A DNA stretch of 64,000 bases from JAEUIT01 sp044220875 (lineage in GTDB: Bacteria; Planctomycetota; Phycisphaerae; Phycisphaerales; SM1A02). Made by a program: the position numbers and the translations under genes. The notes below the pieces were generated by a model. That model was given only the letters and a program-made list of their open reading frames with translations. It searched no databases and was not told the origin of the DNA. The stretch covers positions 1 through 64,000 of the forward strand of contig JBGAQH010000004.1 of the NCBI GenBank assembly GCA_044220875.1, given 5' to 3'. Each line of letters begins with the position of its first letter. Positions within the stretch are counted from its first letter, which is position 1. Shown here piece after piece: positions 24,393-33,307 of the stretch.

Positions 24393-26272
24393 GCCGTGCC
24401 CGCCGCGCCGCCGGCCGGCGGCGCCAGGAGCTGCGTGCGGGCGATGCGCCGGTAGACGTCGCAGCGCTCTAACAGTTCGTCATGCCTTCCGCTGTCGACG
24501 ATCCGTCCCGCGTCCATGACCACGATCCGATCGGCGTTCAGCACCGTCGAGAGGCGGTGGGCGATGACCAGCACCGTGCGCCCGACCGCGAACTCGCGCA
24601 TCGCCCGATTGATCGCGTCCTCGCTCTCCGCGTCGATCTGGCTCGTCGCCTCGTCCATGATGAGGATTGCCGGCTCGCGCAGGATGGCCCGGGCGATCGC
24701 GATCCGCTGGCGCTGACCGCCGGAGAGCGACGCGCCCATCTCCATCACCGGCGTCTCGTATCCGCTCGGCTGCCGTCGGATGAAGGCGTCCGCGTGGGCC
24801 TGGGTCGCGACGGCCTCGATCCGCTCGCGACGCACGTTCACGAGGCCGAAGCGGATGTTCTCGGCGATCGTGTCCGCGAAGAGCACCGCCTCCTGCGTGA
24901 CGACGCCGATCATCGCCCGCAGCGAGCGGAGATTCCCGGCGCGGAGGTCGATGCCGTCGAGAAGCACGCGTCCGTCGGTGGGATCCGCCAGCCGCGGCAC
25001 CAGCGAGAGGAGCGTCGTCTTTCCGCAGCCGTTGGGGCCGACGATCGCGACCGTCTCGCCGTGGCGAATCTCGAGCGTGATGTCGCGGAGAACCGGCGGC
25101 GCGTCCTCCGCATAGCGGAACGAGACATTCTCGAAGCGCAGGCTTCGGGCGTGTCGCGGGAAGGCCGGCAGCCCCCGTTCCCTGCGGCCCTCGAGCGGCA
25201 GGTCGGTCACCTCGAGCAGCCGCTCCGCCGGCGCGCCGGCCGCCTGGATGTCGTTGATGAGCCCGGTCAGCGGCTTGAAGGAACCGCCGGCGATGCCCAG
25301 GGCACCGAGGGCGAGGATGAACCGCTCGAAGGCGAGGGTGCCATCGAGGATCTGCTTCGCGGCGACCGTGGCCAGCACGAGAATCGCGAAGACAGCGAGC
25401 ATCTCGACGAGCGGCCCGGAGATCGCCCGCGCGGTCCGCACCACCAGCTCGTCGCGCATCGCCCGGCGGTTGGCCCGCGAGAATCGGGAGAGCGCCTCAC
25501 GCTCGGCGCCGGAGGTCTTCACCGCCCGCAGTCCCTGAAGGCTCTCGTTGCTTGCCCGCAGCAGGTGCTCCTGGGCCAGCAATGCCCCGCGGCTTCCGCG
25601 GCGGATGCGGGTGCCGAACTTCCGGAGGATGATGGCCAGCGGCGGCGCGACGACGATCGCCACGACGGTGAGGCGCCAGTCAAACCAGACCGCCGCGAGA
25701 AAGCTCGCGATGCCCTTGGTGAGCTGGGCTAACGCCTTGCTCGTCAGGGCGAGGAACCCGCGCTGCAACTCGACCGAGTCCTTGTTCACCCGCGAGACGA
25801 ACTCGGCCGGTCCGCGGCGGACCACCGTGCCCAGCGGCAGGTGGAGCACGTGGCGGAAGACCTCGAGCCGGATGGCCGCGGTCGTCCGCGTGACCAGCGT
25901 GAGCGAGCACCACTGGTGGAGGAAGTTCGCCGCTGCGCCGAAGACGGTCAGCAGGCCGATGCCGACCATGATCAGGACGATGCCGTCGTAGGGATTCGTG
26001 GGCAGGAGCGCCACGCCCGACGCGGCGAGCTGGCGGAGCGGCCCGAGCGATGCGCCATGGGCGGCGAGCCAGCTCTCGGCGATCGAGTGGAGGTTCTCCG
26101 TCGACTCCCTGCCCCGCTCGAGGATGAGCCGCAGGATCGGCGCCAGGCTCACGAGTCCCGCGGCCAGCCCGCCCGCGGAGAGGCCGGAGAAGATGAGCGT
26201 GCCGACCACCAGCGCACGCTGCCGAAGCATGCGGCGGGCGAAGTGCCAGAAGGCTGGAACGCGGGTCGTCAC
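24389..26272 (-). CDS. MsbA-like ABC exporter (fused membrane and ATPase domains)
   Basis: A 627-residue half-transporter with six transmembrane helices in the first 350 residues, then an ATPase with Walker A G-P-N-G-C-G-K-T-T, signature L-S-G-G-Q-R-Q-R-I-A, Walker B I-L-I-M-D-E-A-T-S and switch His (I-A-H-R-L). The MsbA/multidrug class flips lipid A-like lipids or drugs; a lipid substrate is a guess. I place the start at GTG 26272, because it overlaps the aroA stop by 4 bases (GTGA) like every other junction of this operon. The ATG at 26305, overlapping aroA by 37 bases, is the alternative. Confidence 0.9.
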   Translation of the reverse strand: MTTRVPAFWHFARRMLRQRALVVGTLIFSGLSAGGLAAGLVSLAPILRLILERGRESTENLHSIAESWLAAHGASLGPLRQLAASGVALLPTNPYDGIVLIMVGIGLLTVFGAAANFLHQWCSLTLVTRTTAAIRLEVFRHVLHLPLGTVVRRGPAEFVSRVNKDSVELQRGFLALTSKALAQLTKGIASFLAAVWFDWRLTVVAIVVAPPLAIILRKFGTRIRRGSRGALLAQEHLLRASNESLQGLRAVKTSGAEREALSRFSRANRRAMRDELVVRTARAISGPLVEMLAVFAILVLATVAAKQILDGTLAFERFILALGALGIAGGSFKPLTGLINDIQAAGAPAERLLEVTDLPLEGRRERGLPAFPRHARSLRFENVSFRYAEDAPPVLRDITLEIRHGETVAIVGPNGCGKTTLLSLVPRLADPTDGRVLLDGIDLRAGNLRSLRAMIGVVTQEAVLFADTIAENIRFGLVNVRRERIEAVATQAHADAFIRRQPSGYETPVMEMGASLSGGQRQRIAIARAILREPAILIMDEATSQIDAESEDAINRAMREFAVGRTVLVIAHRLSTVLNADRIVVMDAGRIVDSGRHDELLERCDVYRRIARTQLLAPPAGGAAGTA

Positions 26273-27630
26273 GAGTGGTGCGAAGCGTAGCGGCTGCCCC
26301 GCCAAAAGTCGTCGGGCAGGAAGTCGCGCCAGAAGCCCGGGTAGCTCTTCGCCACGCAGCCGGGATCGGCGATGGCGATGTGGGGCCGCACGACGCTCAG
26401 CGCCGCGAAGCTCATCGCGATGCGATGGTCCCGATAGGTCGCGATGGTGACCGGCCGATCGTGCGCGCCGGACGGGTCGATGGCGATCGCGTCGCGCGTC
26501 GCCTCGCAGCGACAGCCGAGCTTGGTGAGTTCGCTGGCCAGCGCCGCGATGCGGTCGCTCTCCTTCACCGCGAGCGTCGCGAGCCCCGCGATCCGGCTAA
26601 TGCCGCGGGCCCGCGAGCACGCCGCGGCGAGGGCCAACGACGCGTCGGGGAATCGCGACGCGTCGCCCTCGAAGGGACGGAGCTCGCGCGGGCCGACGAC
26701 CTCGATCGACGTCGCGTCGCGGGTCACCGTCGCCCCCATCGCCCGCAGCGCGTCGAGGAGCGCCAGATCCGGCTGCACGCTCGTTGCGGGAATGCCCTCC
26801 AGCCGAACGCGCCCGCCGGGGGTGATCGCGGCGGCCACCGCGAAGTAGGCGACGCTGCTTGCGTCGGCCTCGACGTCGCGATCAAACGCCTCGATCGACA
26901 AGTGAGGAACGCGGTGGGCCATCAGCCGCCCGTCGGCGCTGCGCTCGACGTCGACTGCAAGACCGACGAGGCGCATCGCATCGACGGTGAGGTCAAGATA
27001 GGACTCGCTGGTGGGCCGCTCGGCATAGCGAAGTTCGAGCCCATGGCGCATCGTCGGCGCGATAAGGAGGAGCGCTGAGAGGAACTGGCTCGACGCCGTC
27101 CGCCCGACCTCGAGCGTGCCGCCCTCGAGGTCACGTGCCGCGCCGACCTCGACCGTGACGGGCAATCGCTCGACTCCATCAACCATGGTGCCGCGCAGGT
27201 CGGCGCCGAGGCGGCGGAGGAGCGCGACCCCCTCGTCGATTGGACGCTCGCGCATGCGCGGGCTTCCGTCGACCGTGACCGACTCCGCCGCCCGCGTCGC
27301 CAGCGCCAGCAGAAAGCGCGTGGGCGTTCCGCCGTCGCCGAGGTCCACCCGGCCGCCTCGCGGCAGGCGCCCGGCGCCGCCGTGGACGATCACGTCTTCC
27401 CCTCGCCACTCGGAGCGGATCCCTAACGCATTGATCGCCGCGAGCAGGCGATCGGTGTCGTCGGAGCGGAGCGGGCGGCGCACCGTTGACGACCCACGGG
27501 CGAGCGCGGCGAGGACATAGAGCCGGTTGGTAAGGCTCTTCGACCCCGGCACGCGCACGCGGCGATGAAAGGGATGGGCCTGCGCCGGCAGCGGCAGCGG
27601 GTCGGGCACCACGGCGTCGGCGTCGCTCAC
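26269..27630 (-). CDS. aroA: 3-phosphoshikimate 1-carboxyvinyltransferase (EPSP synthase)
   Basis: Transfers the enolpyruvyl group of PEP to shikimate 3-phosphate in chorismate synthesis. The 453-residue product shows the family pattern: P-G-S-K-S-L-T-N-R near the start, D-G-G-T-P-T-R-F where most enzymes have G-N-A-G-T-x-x-R, S-S-Q-F-L-S-A-L-L in the middle, and V-K-E-S-D-R and D-H-R-I-A-M near the end. It is about 20 residues longer at the N terminus than usual. It overlaps the groES-like stop (ATGA) and the exporter start (GTGA). A TTA codon lies at 27424. Confidence 0.96.
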   Translation of the reverse strand: MSDADAVVPDPLPLPAQAHPFHRRVRVPGSKSLTNRLYVLAALARGSSTVRRPLRSDDTDRLLAAINALGIRSEWRGEDVIVHGGAGRLPRGGRVDLGDGGTPTRFLLALATRAAESVTVDGSPRMRERPIDEGVALLRRLGADLRGTMVDGVERLPVTVEVGAARDLEGGTLEVGRTASSQFLSALLLIAPTMRHGLELRYAERPTSESYLDLTVDAMRLVGLAVDVERSADGRLMAHRVPHLSIEAFDRDVEADASSVAYFAVAAAITPGGRVRLEGIPATSVQPDLALLDALRAMGATVTRDATSIEVVGPRELRPFEGDASRFPDASLALAAACSRARGISRIAGLATLAVKESDRIAALASELTKLGCRCEATRDAIAIDPSGAHDRPVTIATYRDHRIAMSFAALSVVRPHIAIADPGCVAKSYPGFWRDFLPDDFWRGSRYASHHS

Positions 27631-27986
27631 GACTTTCGGAACACCGCGACGATGTCCTCGACGGGAACGACGAAGAGCCGGTTATCGCCCTCGAAGTCGA
27701 CGGGAATGGCGTGCTTGGGATTGAAGAGGATGCGGTCGTACTGCTGGATCGGGTAGTCGGCGTTGCGGCTGACCTCGGCGCTCACCGCGACGACGCGACC
27801 GGTGAGGGTCGGGATCTCGATCTTGTCCGGCAGGTGAACGCCGCCCTTGGTGACCTTCTTGTCCTCGTCCTTGCGGATGAGCACGCGCTTGCCGACCGGC
27901 TCAACGACCTCGATCGCGGAGCGGGCCTCGCGAGCGCTGCTGGGGGAGTGCCCTTCGCCCTTGCCTTCATTGCGGGGTTCAGCCAT
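27627..27986 (-). CDS. GroES-like co-chaperonin domain protein
   Basis: A 119-residue protein: about 28 charged, Ser-rich residues, then a Cpn10 fold beginning P-V-G-K-R-V-L-I-R-K-D-E and ending with E-D-I-V-A-V-F. The mobile-loop position (K-K-V-T-K-G-G-V-H-L-P) is present. GroES usually pairs with groEL, but here it heads a run with aroA, overlapping it by ATGA. That context, the extra N-terminal tail and the divergent core suggest a second, specialised GroES rather than the housekeeping one. The start at 27986 is chosen because the upstream extension in this frame is low quality. Confidence 0.85.
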   Translation of the reverse strand: MAEPRNEGKGEGHSPSSAREARSAIEVVEPVGKRVLIRKDEDKKVTKGGVHLPDKIEIPTLTGRVVAVSAEVSRNADYPIQQYDRILFNPKHAIPVDFEGDNRLFVVPVEDIVAVFRKS

Positions 27987-28258
27987 GGCCGGAGGATACG
28001 GCGCGGCACAGCGGCCGACACGTTCCGCGGAAAGCCTTCCCCGCGTTTGGAGCGGGAATCGGATTGTGCGATACTCCGATGAGCCCGACTCAGGCGGCGG
28101 CATCGATCCCCATTTCGATCGAACTTCCCTGAAAGAGGCATTGGCGGCGGTGCCTCCGGCACTCTCCGCCTCGACGGCGGTCTGGTGGCGAATCACGTCT
28201 TGGCTCCGGGTCCCGCTGGGCCCGCTTCGAAACCGCTTCAGAACTTGGGGAGATCCGC

Positions 28259-29419
28259 ATGCGTCCTCGTTGGATTGGTGTTGCTGCGCTTGGAGTCGCG
28301 GCCCTCGGCAGCATGTACGTGCCGCACGCGGGCGGTGAACTCCTGCCCCCCGCCCCCTACGCCGTCTTCGCCACCGCCGAACAGGGGATGGTGTCAACGC
28401 AGGAGGACTTCTCGACCATCTGCCTGATGCCGCTTGGGGCCACGATCCGGGCACAGGTCATCCTGCGCGGCGTCGAGCCGGAAATCCTGAACAGTGACGT
28501 CACCGTCACCTACTCGATGCCGACGAACGCCCGCTCGTTCGACAAGACGAACTTCTGGAAGTACGCGCCGCAGCTCTTCGGCACCACGCTCGCCCCGGAC
28601 GTCGGCCGCACCGGCCACGGCCTGAGCGGCTCGATGACCGTGACCGGCGGTGACCTCTGGCAGGTCACCGGCGTGCCGGTCATGCCGAGCGACAACGCCG
28701 GCCGACTCGATCCCTTCGCGGTTGGCTTGGTGAAGGTCACCGGCGGCGCCGGCACCGTCTTCGCCCGACCGGTCGTTGGCGTCTCCACCCAGTTCAACTG
28801 TGCCCTCTGCCACGGCAGCGGTATGGGAACGCCGGCCTCCGGCGTCCTTCAGTATCACGATGGCTTTCAGGGAACGGACCTTCTCAATCAGCAGCCGGTC
28901 TTCTGCGCGAGTTGCCACGCCGACTCCTCGATCGGGGCACCGGGCACGCCCGGCGTCTCGAACCTCTCGCACGCGATCCACAACGGCATGATCGATCCCG
29001 TGCAGCAGAGCGGACTCGACAACGTCTGCCTGGCCTGCCACCCCGGACTGCGCGATCCCTTCCAGCGGGACGTGCACAAGGAGGCGGGGCTCAACTGCAT
29101 CGATTGCCACGGCGACATGACCGCGATGGCCGACCCGGCCCGCGTTCCGTGGGTGGACCTTCCCCGCTGCGGCAATTGCCACAACAAGCCGGGCTACCAG
29201 TTCGAGCAGACCGGCAAGCTTTACAAGGACTCGATCGGCCACAGCAGCGTTCGCTGCACCTCGTGCCACGGCAGCCCGCATGCGATCGGGCCGGCGACGA
29301 CGCCGATCGACAACCAGCAGGCGATCGCGCTGCAGGGTCACGCGGGAACGATCAACACCTGCACCGTTTGCCACACCGTTCAGCCGAACGAGGCGTTCTT
29401 CCACAAGGTCACCAACTAA
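28259..29419 (+). CDS. Exported seven-heme cytochrome c
   Basis: A 386-residue product with an N-terminal signal (hydrophobic residues 6-24), an N-terminal beta-rich domain of about 150 residues without hemes, then seven C-x-x-C-H heme sites at residues 181, 216, 257, 280, 304, 333 and 368. Spacing and the final helix suggest a multiheme electron-transfer protein in the periplasm or at the surface. It resembles decaheme/octaheme-type families only by motif; I know no exact family. The next gene starts 13 bases downstream on the same strand. The substrate or electron partner is unknown. Confidence 0.9.
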   Translation: MRPRWIGVAALGVAALGSMYVPHAGGELLPPAPYAVFATAEQGMVSTQEDFSTICLMPLGATIRAQVILRGVEPEILNSDVTVTYSMPTNARSFDKTNFWKYAPQLFGTTLAPDVGRTGHGLSGSMTVTGGDLWQVTGVPVMPSDNAGRLDPFAVGLVKVTGGAGTVFARPVVGVSTQFNCALCHGSGMGTPASGVLQYHDGFQGTDLLNQQPVFCASCHADSSIGAPGTPGVSNLSHAIHNGMIDPVQQSGLDNVCLACHPGLRDPFQRDVHKEAGLNCIDCHGDMTAMADPARVPWVDLPRCGNCHNKPGYQFEQTGKLYKDSIGHSSVRCTSCHGSPHAIGPATTPIDNQQAIALQGHAGTINTCTVCHTVQPNEAFFHKVTN

Positions 29420-29432
29420 CCGAGCCCCAAGC

Positions 29433-30611
29433 ATGCGCACGTTCACCATTGCCACTGCCTGCACCGTGGGCGTCGGAGTGCTTGCCAGCGCGAGCTTCGC
29501 CACGCCGCCCAGCTACACCGTGTTCGATCTCGGCACGCTCAACGGCCCCTACACCTGGTTCGATCCGGGGTCGGTGGCCATGGGCGTCGCCCGCACCGCC
29601 GTCGTCGGTCACTCGATCAGCGACTTGCCCGGCGAGAACGTCCACGCCTTCCGGCTCATCGATCGTCAGCTCACCGACCTCGGCACGTTGCCGGGCGACG
29701 AGCAGTCGATGGCCTTCACCGCCAACGCCCAGGGCGACGCGATCGGCGTCTCCTACAAGCTCGGTGAGGTCGACGTCCATGGCGTCCTCTGGCCCTATGG
29801 CGGCGGGATGATCTCGCTCGGGACGATCGAACCGCGGGACATCAACGAGGCCGGCGCGGTCGCCGGCTCGATTCCGATCGCCGGCGCTCCGGGCACCAAG
29901 CACGCCGCCCTCATCGCGGGCAAGACGACCACCGACCTCGGCACCCTCGGCGGTCCGTCGAGCATGGGTCTGGCCCTCAACGCCAGCAACTGGGTCGTGG
30001 GCGATTCGACGCTCGCAGACATCAAGACCACCCACGGGTTCGTCTGGCGGAACGCAAGCATGCTCGACCTGGGCACGCTCGGGGGCAGCGGAAGTCGAGC
30101 CCTCGACATCAGCGACCTCACCGTCGTCGGATTCGCCGACACGGCCGCGGCCCGACCGCACGCCGTTCGGTGGGTACTGAACGCCGCCGGCGCGATCGCA
30201 TCGAAGACCGATCTCGGCACGCTGCCCGGTGGCACGACAAGCGTCGCCTACGCGGTCAGCGGCGAGACGATCGTGGGCAGCTCAAACGATCGGGCCTTCC
30301 GCCACAGCGGCGGCGTGATGGCCGACCTCAACGACCTCATCGATCCGGCCCTCGGCTGGACGCTCACCCGCGCCAACGGCGTCGACTCCGACGGCCGCAT
30401 CGTCGGCGTCGGCCGTCACTTCGGCCTCACCCGCGCCTTCCTGCTCGTCCCGCGCAAGCCCGCGGACTTCGATCTCGACGGCTCGGTCGGCGCCTCCGAC
30501 CTCGCGATCCTGCTCGGCGCATGGGGAACCAGCGATCCCGTGCTCGATCTCGACGGCGACGGCACGATCGGCGCAACGGACCTGGCGATTCTCCTCGGCG
30601 CCTGGGGCTGA
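29433..30611 (+). CDS. Secreted HAF-repeat protein with two dockerin-like repeats
   Basis: A 392-residue product with a signal peptide (hydrophobic residues 5-22, A-S-F-A). The body holds HAF-type repeats, each with a D-L-G-T-L strand followed by Gly-rich turns and H-A-F/H-G-F/R-A-F motifs, which form a beta-propeller-like surface domain. The C-terminal end has two EF-hand dockerin repeats (D-L-D-G-S-V-G-A-S-D-L and D-L-D-G-D-G-T-I-G-A-T-D-L). It begins 13 bases after the cytochrome stop, so the two are probably co-transcribed. Co-location of a multiheme cytochrome with a surface propeller hints at a surface role for both. Confidence 0.87.
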   Translation: MRTFTIATACTVGVGVLASASFATPPSYTVFDLGTLNGPYTWFDPGSVAMGVARTAVVGHSISDLPGENVHAFRLIDRQLTDLGTLPGDEQSMAFTANAQGDAIGVSYKLGEVDVHGVLWPYGGGMISLGTIEPRDINEAGAVAGSIPIAGAPGTKHAALIAGKTTTDLGTLGGPSSMGLALNASNWVVGDSTLADIKTTHGFVWRNASMLDLGTLGGSGSRALDISDLTVVGFADTAAARPHAVRWVLNAAGAIASKTDLGTLPGGTTSVAYAVSGETIVGSSNDRAFRHSGGVMADLNDLIDPALGWTLTRANGVDSDGRIVGVGRHFGLTRAFLLVPRKPADFDLDGSVGASDLAILLGAWGTSDPVLDLDGDGTIGATDLAILLGAWG

Positions 30612-30668
30612 CCCGACGCCATCGGACGCTTCGGCCACCGGACTGCCACGAGGACGTATCCTGCGCGG

Positions 30669-31205
30669 ATGACCACCGTCGCCGGACTCCTCGAGCAGTT
30701 GAACGCCCTCATCCGCGACGTTCCCGACTTTCCGAAGCCGGGCATCGTCTTCAAGGACATCACCCCGATGCTGGCCGACCCGTCGGGGCTCGGGCTGGCG
30801 GTCGAGCTCATGGCCAACCCCTTCCGCAAGGCGAAGGTGGACCTGGTCTGCGGCGCGGAGAGTCGCGGCTTCATCTTCGGTACGGCGATCGCGCAGACCC
30901 TTGGGGTCGGGTTCATCCCGATCCGCAAGCCTGGGAAGCTTCCGTCGAAGCGCATTCAGGCCGCATACGCCCTCGAATACGGCACAGACGCCCTCGAAGT
31001 CCATGCCGACGCGGTCCGCGCCGGCCAGCGGGTGCTTATGGTCGATGACCTCTTGGCGACCGGCGGCACGATGCAGGCCTGCTGCAGGCTGGTGACCGAC
31101 CTGAAGGCGACGATCGTGGGGATCGCGGTCCTCATCGAGCTCGGGGCCCTCGGCGGACGGGCGCTGCTGGCCCCGCACCGGGTGCATTCGGTGCTCAGCT
31201 ACTGA
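30669..31205 (+). CDS. apt: Adenine phosphoribosyltransferase
   Basis: Salvages adenine with PRPP to AMP. The 178-residue length fits. The N-terminal I-R-D-V-P-D-F-P-K-P-G-I-V-F-K-D-I-T-P is diagnostic, and the PRPP loop is V-L-M-V-D-D-L-L-A-T-G-G-T. The C-A-E-S-R-G-F-I-F-G segment is also typical (here G-A-E-S-R-G-F). It is 57 bases after the HAF gene and probably separately transcribed. Confidence 0.97.
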   Translation: MTTVAGLLEQLNALIRDVPDFPKPGIVFKDITPMLADPSGLGLAVELMANPFRKAKVDLVCGAESRGFIFGTAIAQTLGVGFIPIRKPGKLPSKRIQAAYALEYGTDALEVHADAVRAGQRVLMVDDLLATGGTMQACCRLVTDLKATIVGIAVLIELGALGGRALLAPHRVHSVLSY

Positions 31206-31360
31206 GGCCCACCGCGGCGCGGCTCGCCCCACAGGGGAGTTCCGGCTCCGGCACCTCTGGGCGTACCATGAGAATCCTTCCGCGGCCCCGGCCCCGGAAC
31301 CCACGCCCGTTCAGTTCGACTTCAGGAGAAGCGGCCTCCACCGCCGCTGTCAACGCTTCC

Positions 31361-32563
31361 ATGAGCACGATTCCTTCCGCCACCTCGACCCGCGGCGCCG
31401 TGACCACCGATCCGCTCGCCCTGATCGACGTCGACCACGTCCGCTTCTACGTCGCCAACGCCAAGCAGGCCGCGTTCTTCTACGCCTCGGCCTTCGGCTT
31501 CCAGGTCGAGCAGATCTCTGACCTGACCACCGGCAACCGGACCAGCGCCCAGTACCTGCTCACGCAGGGCAACATCCGCATGCTCCTCGAGACGCCGCTC
31601 ACGCAGGAGCACCCCGCGACGAGCGAGATCGCCCGCTTCGGCGACGGCATCAAGGACATCGCCCTCACCGTCTTCGACGCCGAGAAGGCGTGGGAAGCGG
31701 CCCGCAAGAACGGCGGGGCGAGCGCGTACGAGCCGCGGACCTTCTCCGACGGCAAGGGCAGCGTCACGATGGCCGGCATTCAGACCTACGGCCGCGCCGT
31801 GCACAGCTTCGTGAGCCGCACCGGCGAGTATGCCCTGCCGAACGTGAAGGGCGGCGGGGTCTTCATGCCCGGCTTCAAGACCTTCGATGGCTTCGCGCTG
31901 AACGAATACAACAAGAAGCAGCCCTGCGGCCTCAAGTTCTTCGACCACTGCGTCGGCAACGTCGAGCTCGGGAAGATGAACCACTGGGTCGCGTGGTACG
32001 AGAACGTCCTCGGCTTCAAGATGTTCAAGCACTTCGATGACGCGGACATCTCGACCGAATACTCGGCCCTCATGTCGAAGGTGATGGCCAGCGGCAACCA
32101 CCTCATCAAGATGCCGATCAACGAGCCCGCCGAGGGCAAGAAGAAGAGCCAGATCCAGGAGTACCTCGACTGGCACGACAACACGCCGGGCGTGCAGCAT
32201 CTGGCCTTCCGCACCGACGACGAGATCCACTCCGTCGCCGAGCTCCGCCGGCGCGGCGTCGACTTCCTCTCGATCCCCAACACCTATTACGAGAACGTCT
32301 GGAAGCGCGTCGACGCGATGCTCAAGCAGCATGGCCACCAGGGGGTGAAGGAAGACCACCAGCGGGTCCGCGACCTCGGCATCCTGGTCGACGCCGACGA
32401 CGAGGGCTACCTGCTGCAGCTCTTCACCAAGCCGCTGCAGGACCGACCGACGCTCTTCTTCGAGATCATCTGCCGCCGCGGCTCGCAGAGCTTCGGCAAG
32501 GGGAATTTCAAGGCGCTGTTCGAGAGCCTCGAGATCGAGCAGGGTCGGCGCGGGAACCTGTGA
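31361..32563 (+). CDS. hpd: 4-hydroxyphenylpyruvate dioxygenase
   Basis: Converts 4-hydroxyphenylpyruvate to homogentisate with non-heme iron, the second step of tyrosine catabolism. The 400-residue product has two vicinal-oxygen-chelate domains and the iron ligands His196 (F-F-D-H-C-V-G), His280 (G-V-Q-H-L-A-F) and Glu368 (F-F-E-I-I-C-R-R-G). The start at 31361 fits the family N terminus; 31268 is in frame but adds a Pro/Arg-rich segment. Later pathway enzymes hmgA and fahA lie 20 and 25 kb away rather than adjacent. The region after its stop is filled with dispersed repeats. Confidence 0.96.
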   Translation: MSTIPSATSTRGAVTTDPLALIDVDHVRFYVANAKQAAFFYASAFGFQVEQISDLTTGNRTSAQYLLTQGNIRMLLETPLTQEHPATSEIARFGDGIKDIALTVFDAEKAWEAARKNGGASAYEPRTFSDGKGSVTMAGIQTYGRAVHSFVSRTGEYALPNVKGGGVFMPGFKTFDGFALNEYNKKQPCGLKFFDHCVGNVELGKMNHWVAWYENVLGFKMFKHFDDADISTEYSALMSKVMASGNHLIKMPINEPAEGKKKSQIQEYLDWHDNTPGVQHLAFRTDDEIHSVAELRRRGVDFLSIPNTYYENVWKRVDAMLKQHGHQGVKEDHQRVRDLGILVDADDEGYLLQLFTKPLQDRPTLFFEIICRRGSQSFGKGNFKALFESLEIEQGRRGNL

Positions 32564-32570
32564 GGTCGTT

Positions 32571-32689
32571 GCGGCCGCGTCTCGGGTGACGCGTGACGCC
32601 CACGTTCAACACAGAGGACACAGAGGGCCACAGAGGGGGCACAGAGAAGAATGAGGAAGGGGCTGCGCGATGTTCGTCGGGCAGCCCCC
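32571..32689 (+). repeat. Dispersed 119-bp hairpin repeat, copy 1
   Basis: Almost identical to 32852-32970. It begins GCGGCCGC, contains a run of CACAGAG-type units, and ends with a hairpin of stem GGGGCTGC/GCAGCCCC and inner CGAT-GTTC-GTCG. Frames through it give Thr/Glu-rich peptides, seen in many genomes as false proteins. A hairpin base change (C to T) pairs with G, so pairing is kept between copies. The stretch 32564-33014 has no gene. Confidence 0.85.
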
Positions 32690-32851
32690 TTCTCGTTTGG
32701 ATCTTCTTCTCCGTGCCTCTGTGCCTCCGTGAGAGACCTCTGGCCATGACCAACCCGATGGTTGCATCGAGAGGACCGGCTCTGTTCACTCGCTCGGCCG
32801 TGTTCAACCAGAGTTTTCTCACGGAGGCACGGAGACACGGAGGAAGCCGTG

Positions 32852-32970
32852 GCGGCCGCATCTCGGGGGACGCGTGACGCCCACGTTCAACACAGAGGGC
32901 ACAGAGGGCCACAGAGGGGGCACAGAGAAGAATGAGGAAGGGGCTGCGCGACGTGCGTCGGGCAGCCCCC
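32852..32970 (+). repeat. Dispersed 119-bp hairpin repeat, copy 2
   Basis: The second full copy. The hairpin reads GGGGCTGC-G-CGAC-GTGC-GTCG-G-GCAGCCCC, so the loop changed while both stems are kept. It shares the same CACAGAG-rich front half as copy 1. Between the two copies, at about 32710-32850, a short inverted CACGGAG-type stretch appears at each end (GCCTCTGTGCCTCCGTGAG and CTCACGGAGGCACGGAG), making a larger nested palindrome. Confidence 0.85.
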
Positions 32971-33014
32971 ATTTCGTTCATGGCTGCGCGGCGAGGGCCA
33001 GCTTCACCGCTTGG

Positions 33015-33254
33015 CTACCGCGGGTGCGAGCCGCGTGACCATCCATCTACGACCTCAAGAACGCGCGCAAGTCTCCCGACGACGGCAGCTCGTCCAAAGC
33101 AGGCCTCCCTGCAGAGTTGAAGGGCGTGCAGTCGCTCGCGGTCCGACTTGTCGAGCCAAAAGTCGATATCGGGATCGGCGTCGTCCATCGAGCCGACGCG
33201 GATTGTCCGCTCGGGGAGAGTTTGCTTGCCCGCGGGCGACCGCCGGTCATGCAT
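33015..33254 (-). CDS. Small conserved-type protein next to an Avd-like gene
   Basis: A 79-residue product; its middle (D-F-W-L-D-K-S-D-R-E-R-L-H-A-L-Q-L-C-R) resembles a small family found beside four-helix-bundle (Avd/S23-like) genes in several bacterial phyla, to my recollection. No activity is known. TAGAAT on the minus strand lies 6 bases before the ATG, which would give a leaderless or nearly leaderless mRNA. It follows the frameshifted Avd-like gene on the same strand by 53 bases. It could be non-coding; the case rests on family-like sequence. Confidence 0.5.
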   Translation of the reverse strand: MHDRRSPAGKQTLPERTIRVGSMDDADPDIDFWLDKSDRERLHALQLCREACFGRAAVVGRLARVLEVVDGWSRGSHPR

Positions 33255-33307
33255 GGCTGGATTCTACCGCGCGCTGTGCGGTCAATTGACGGCTTCGACA
33301 GGGAGAG

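Noticed and set aside
32593..32877. ORFs with Thr-Glu-Asp-rich peptides in the CACAGAG repeats
   Set aside because: Peptide repeats follow the DNA repeat in all frames; these are non-coding repeats often annotated wrongly as proteins.
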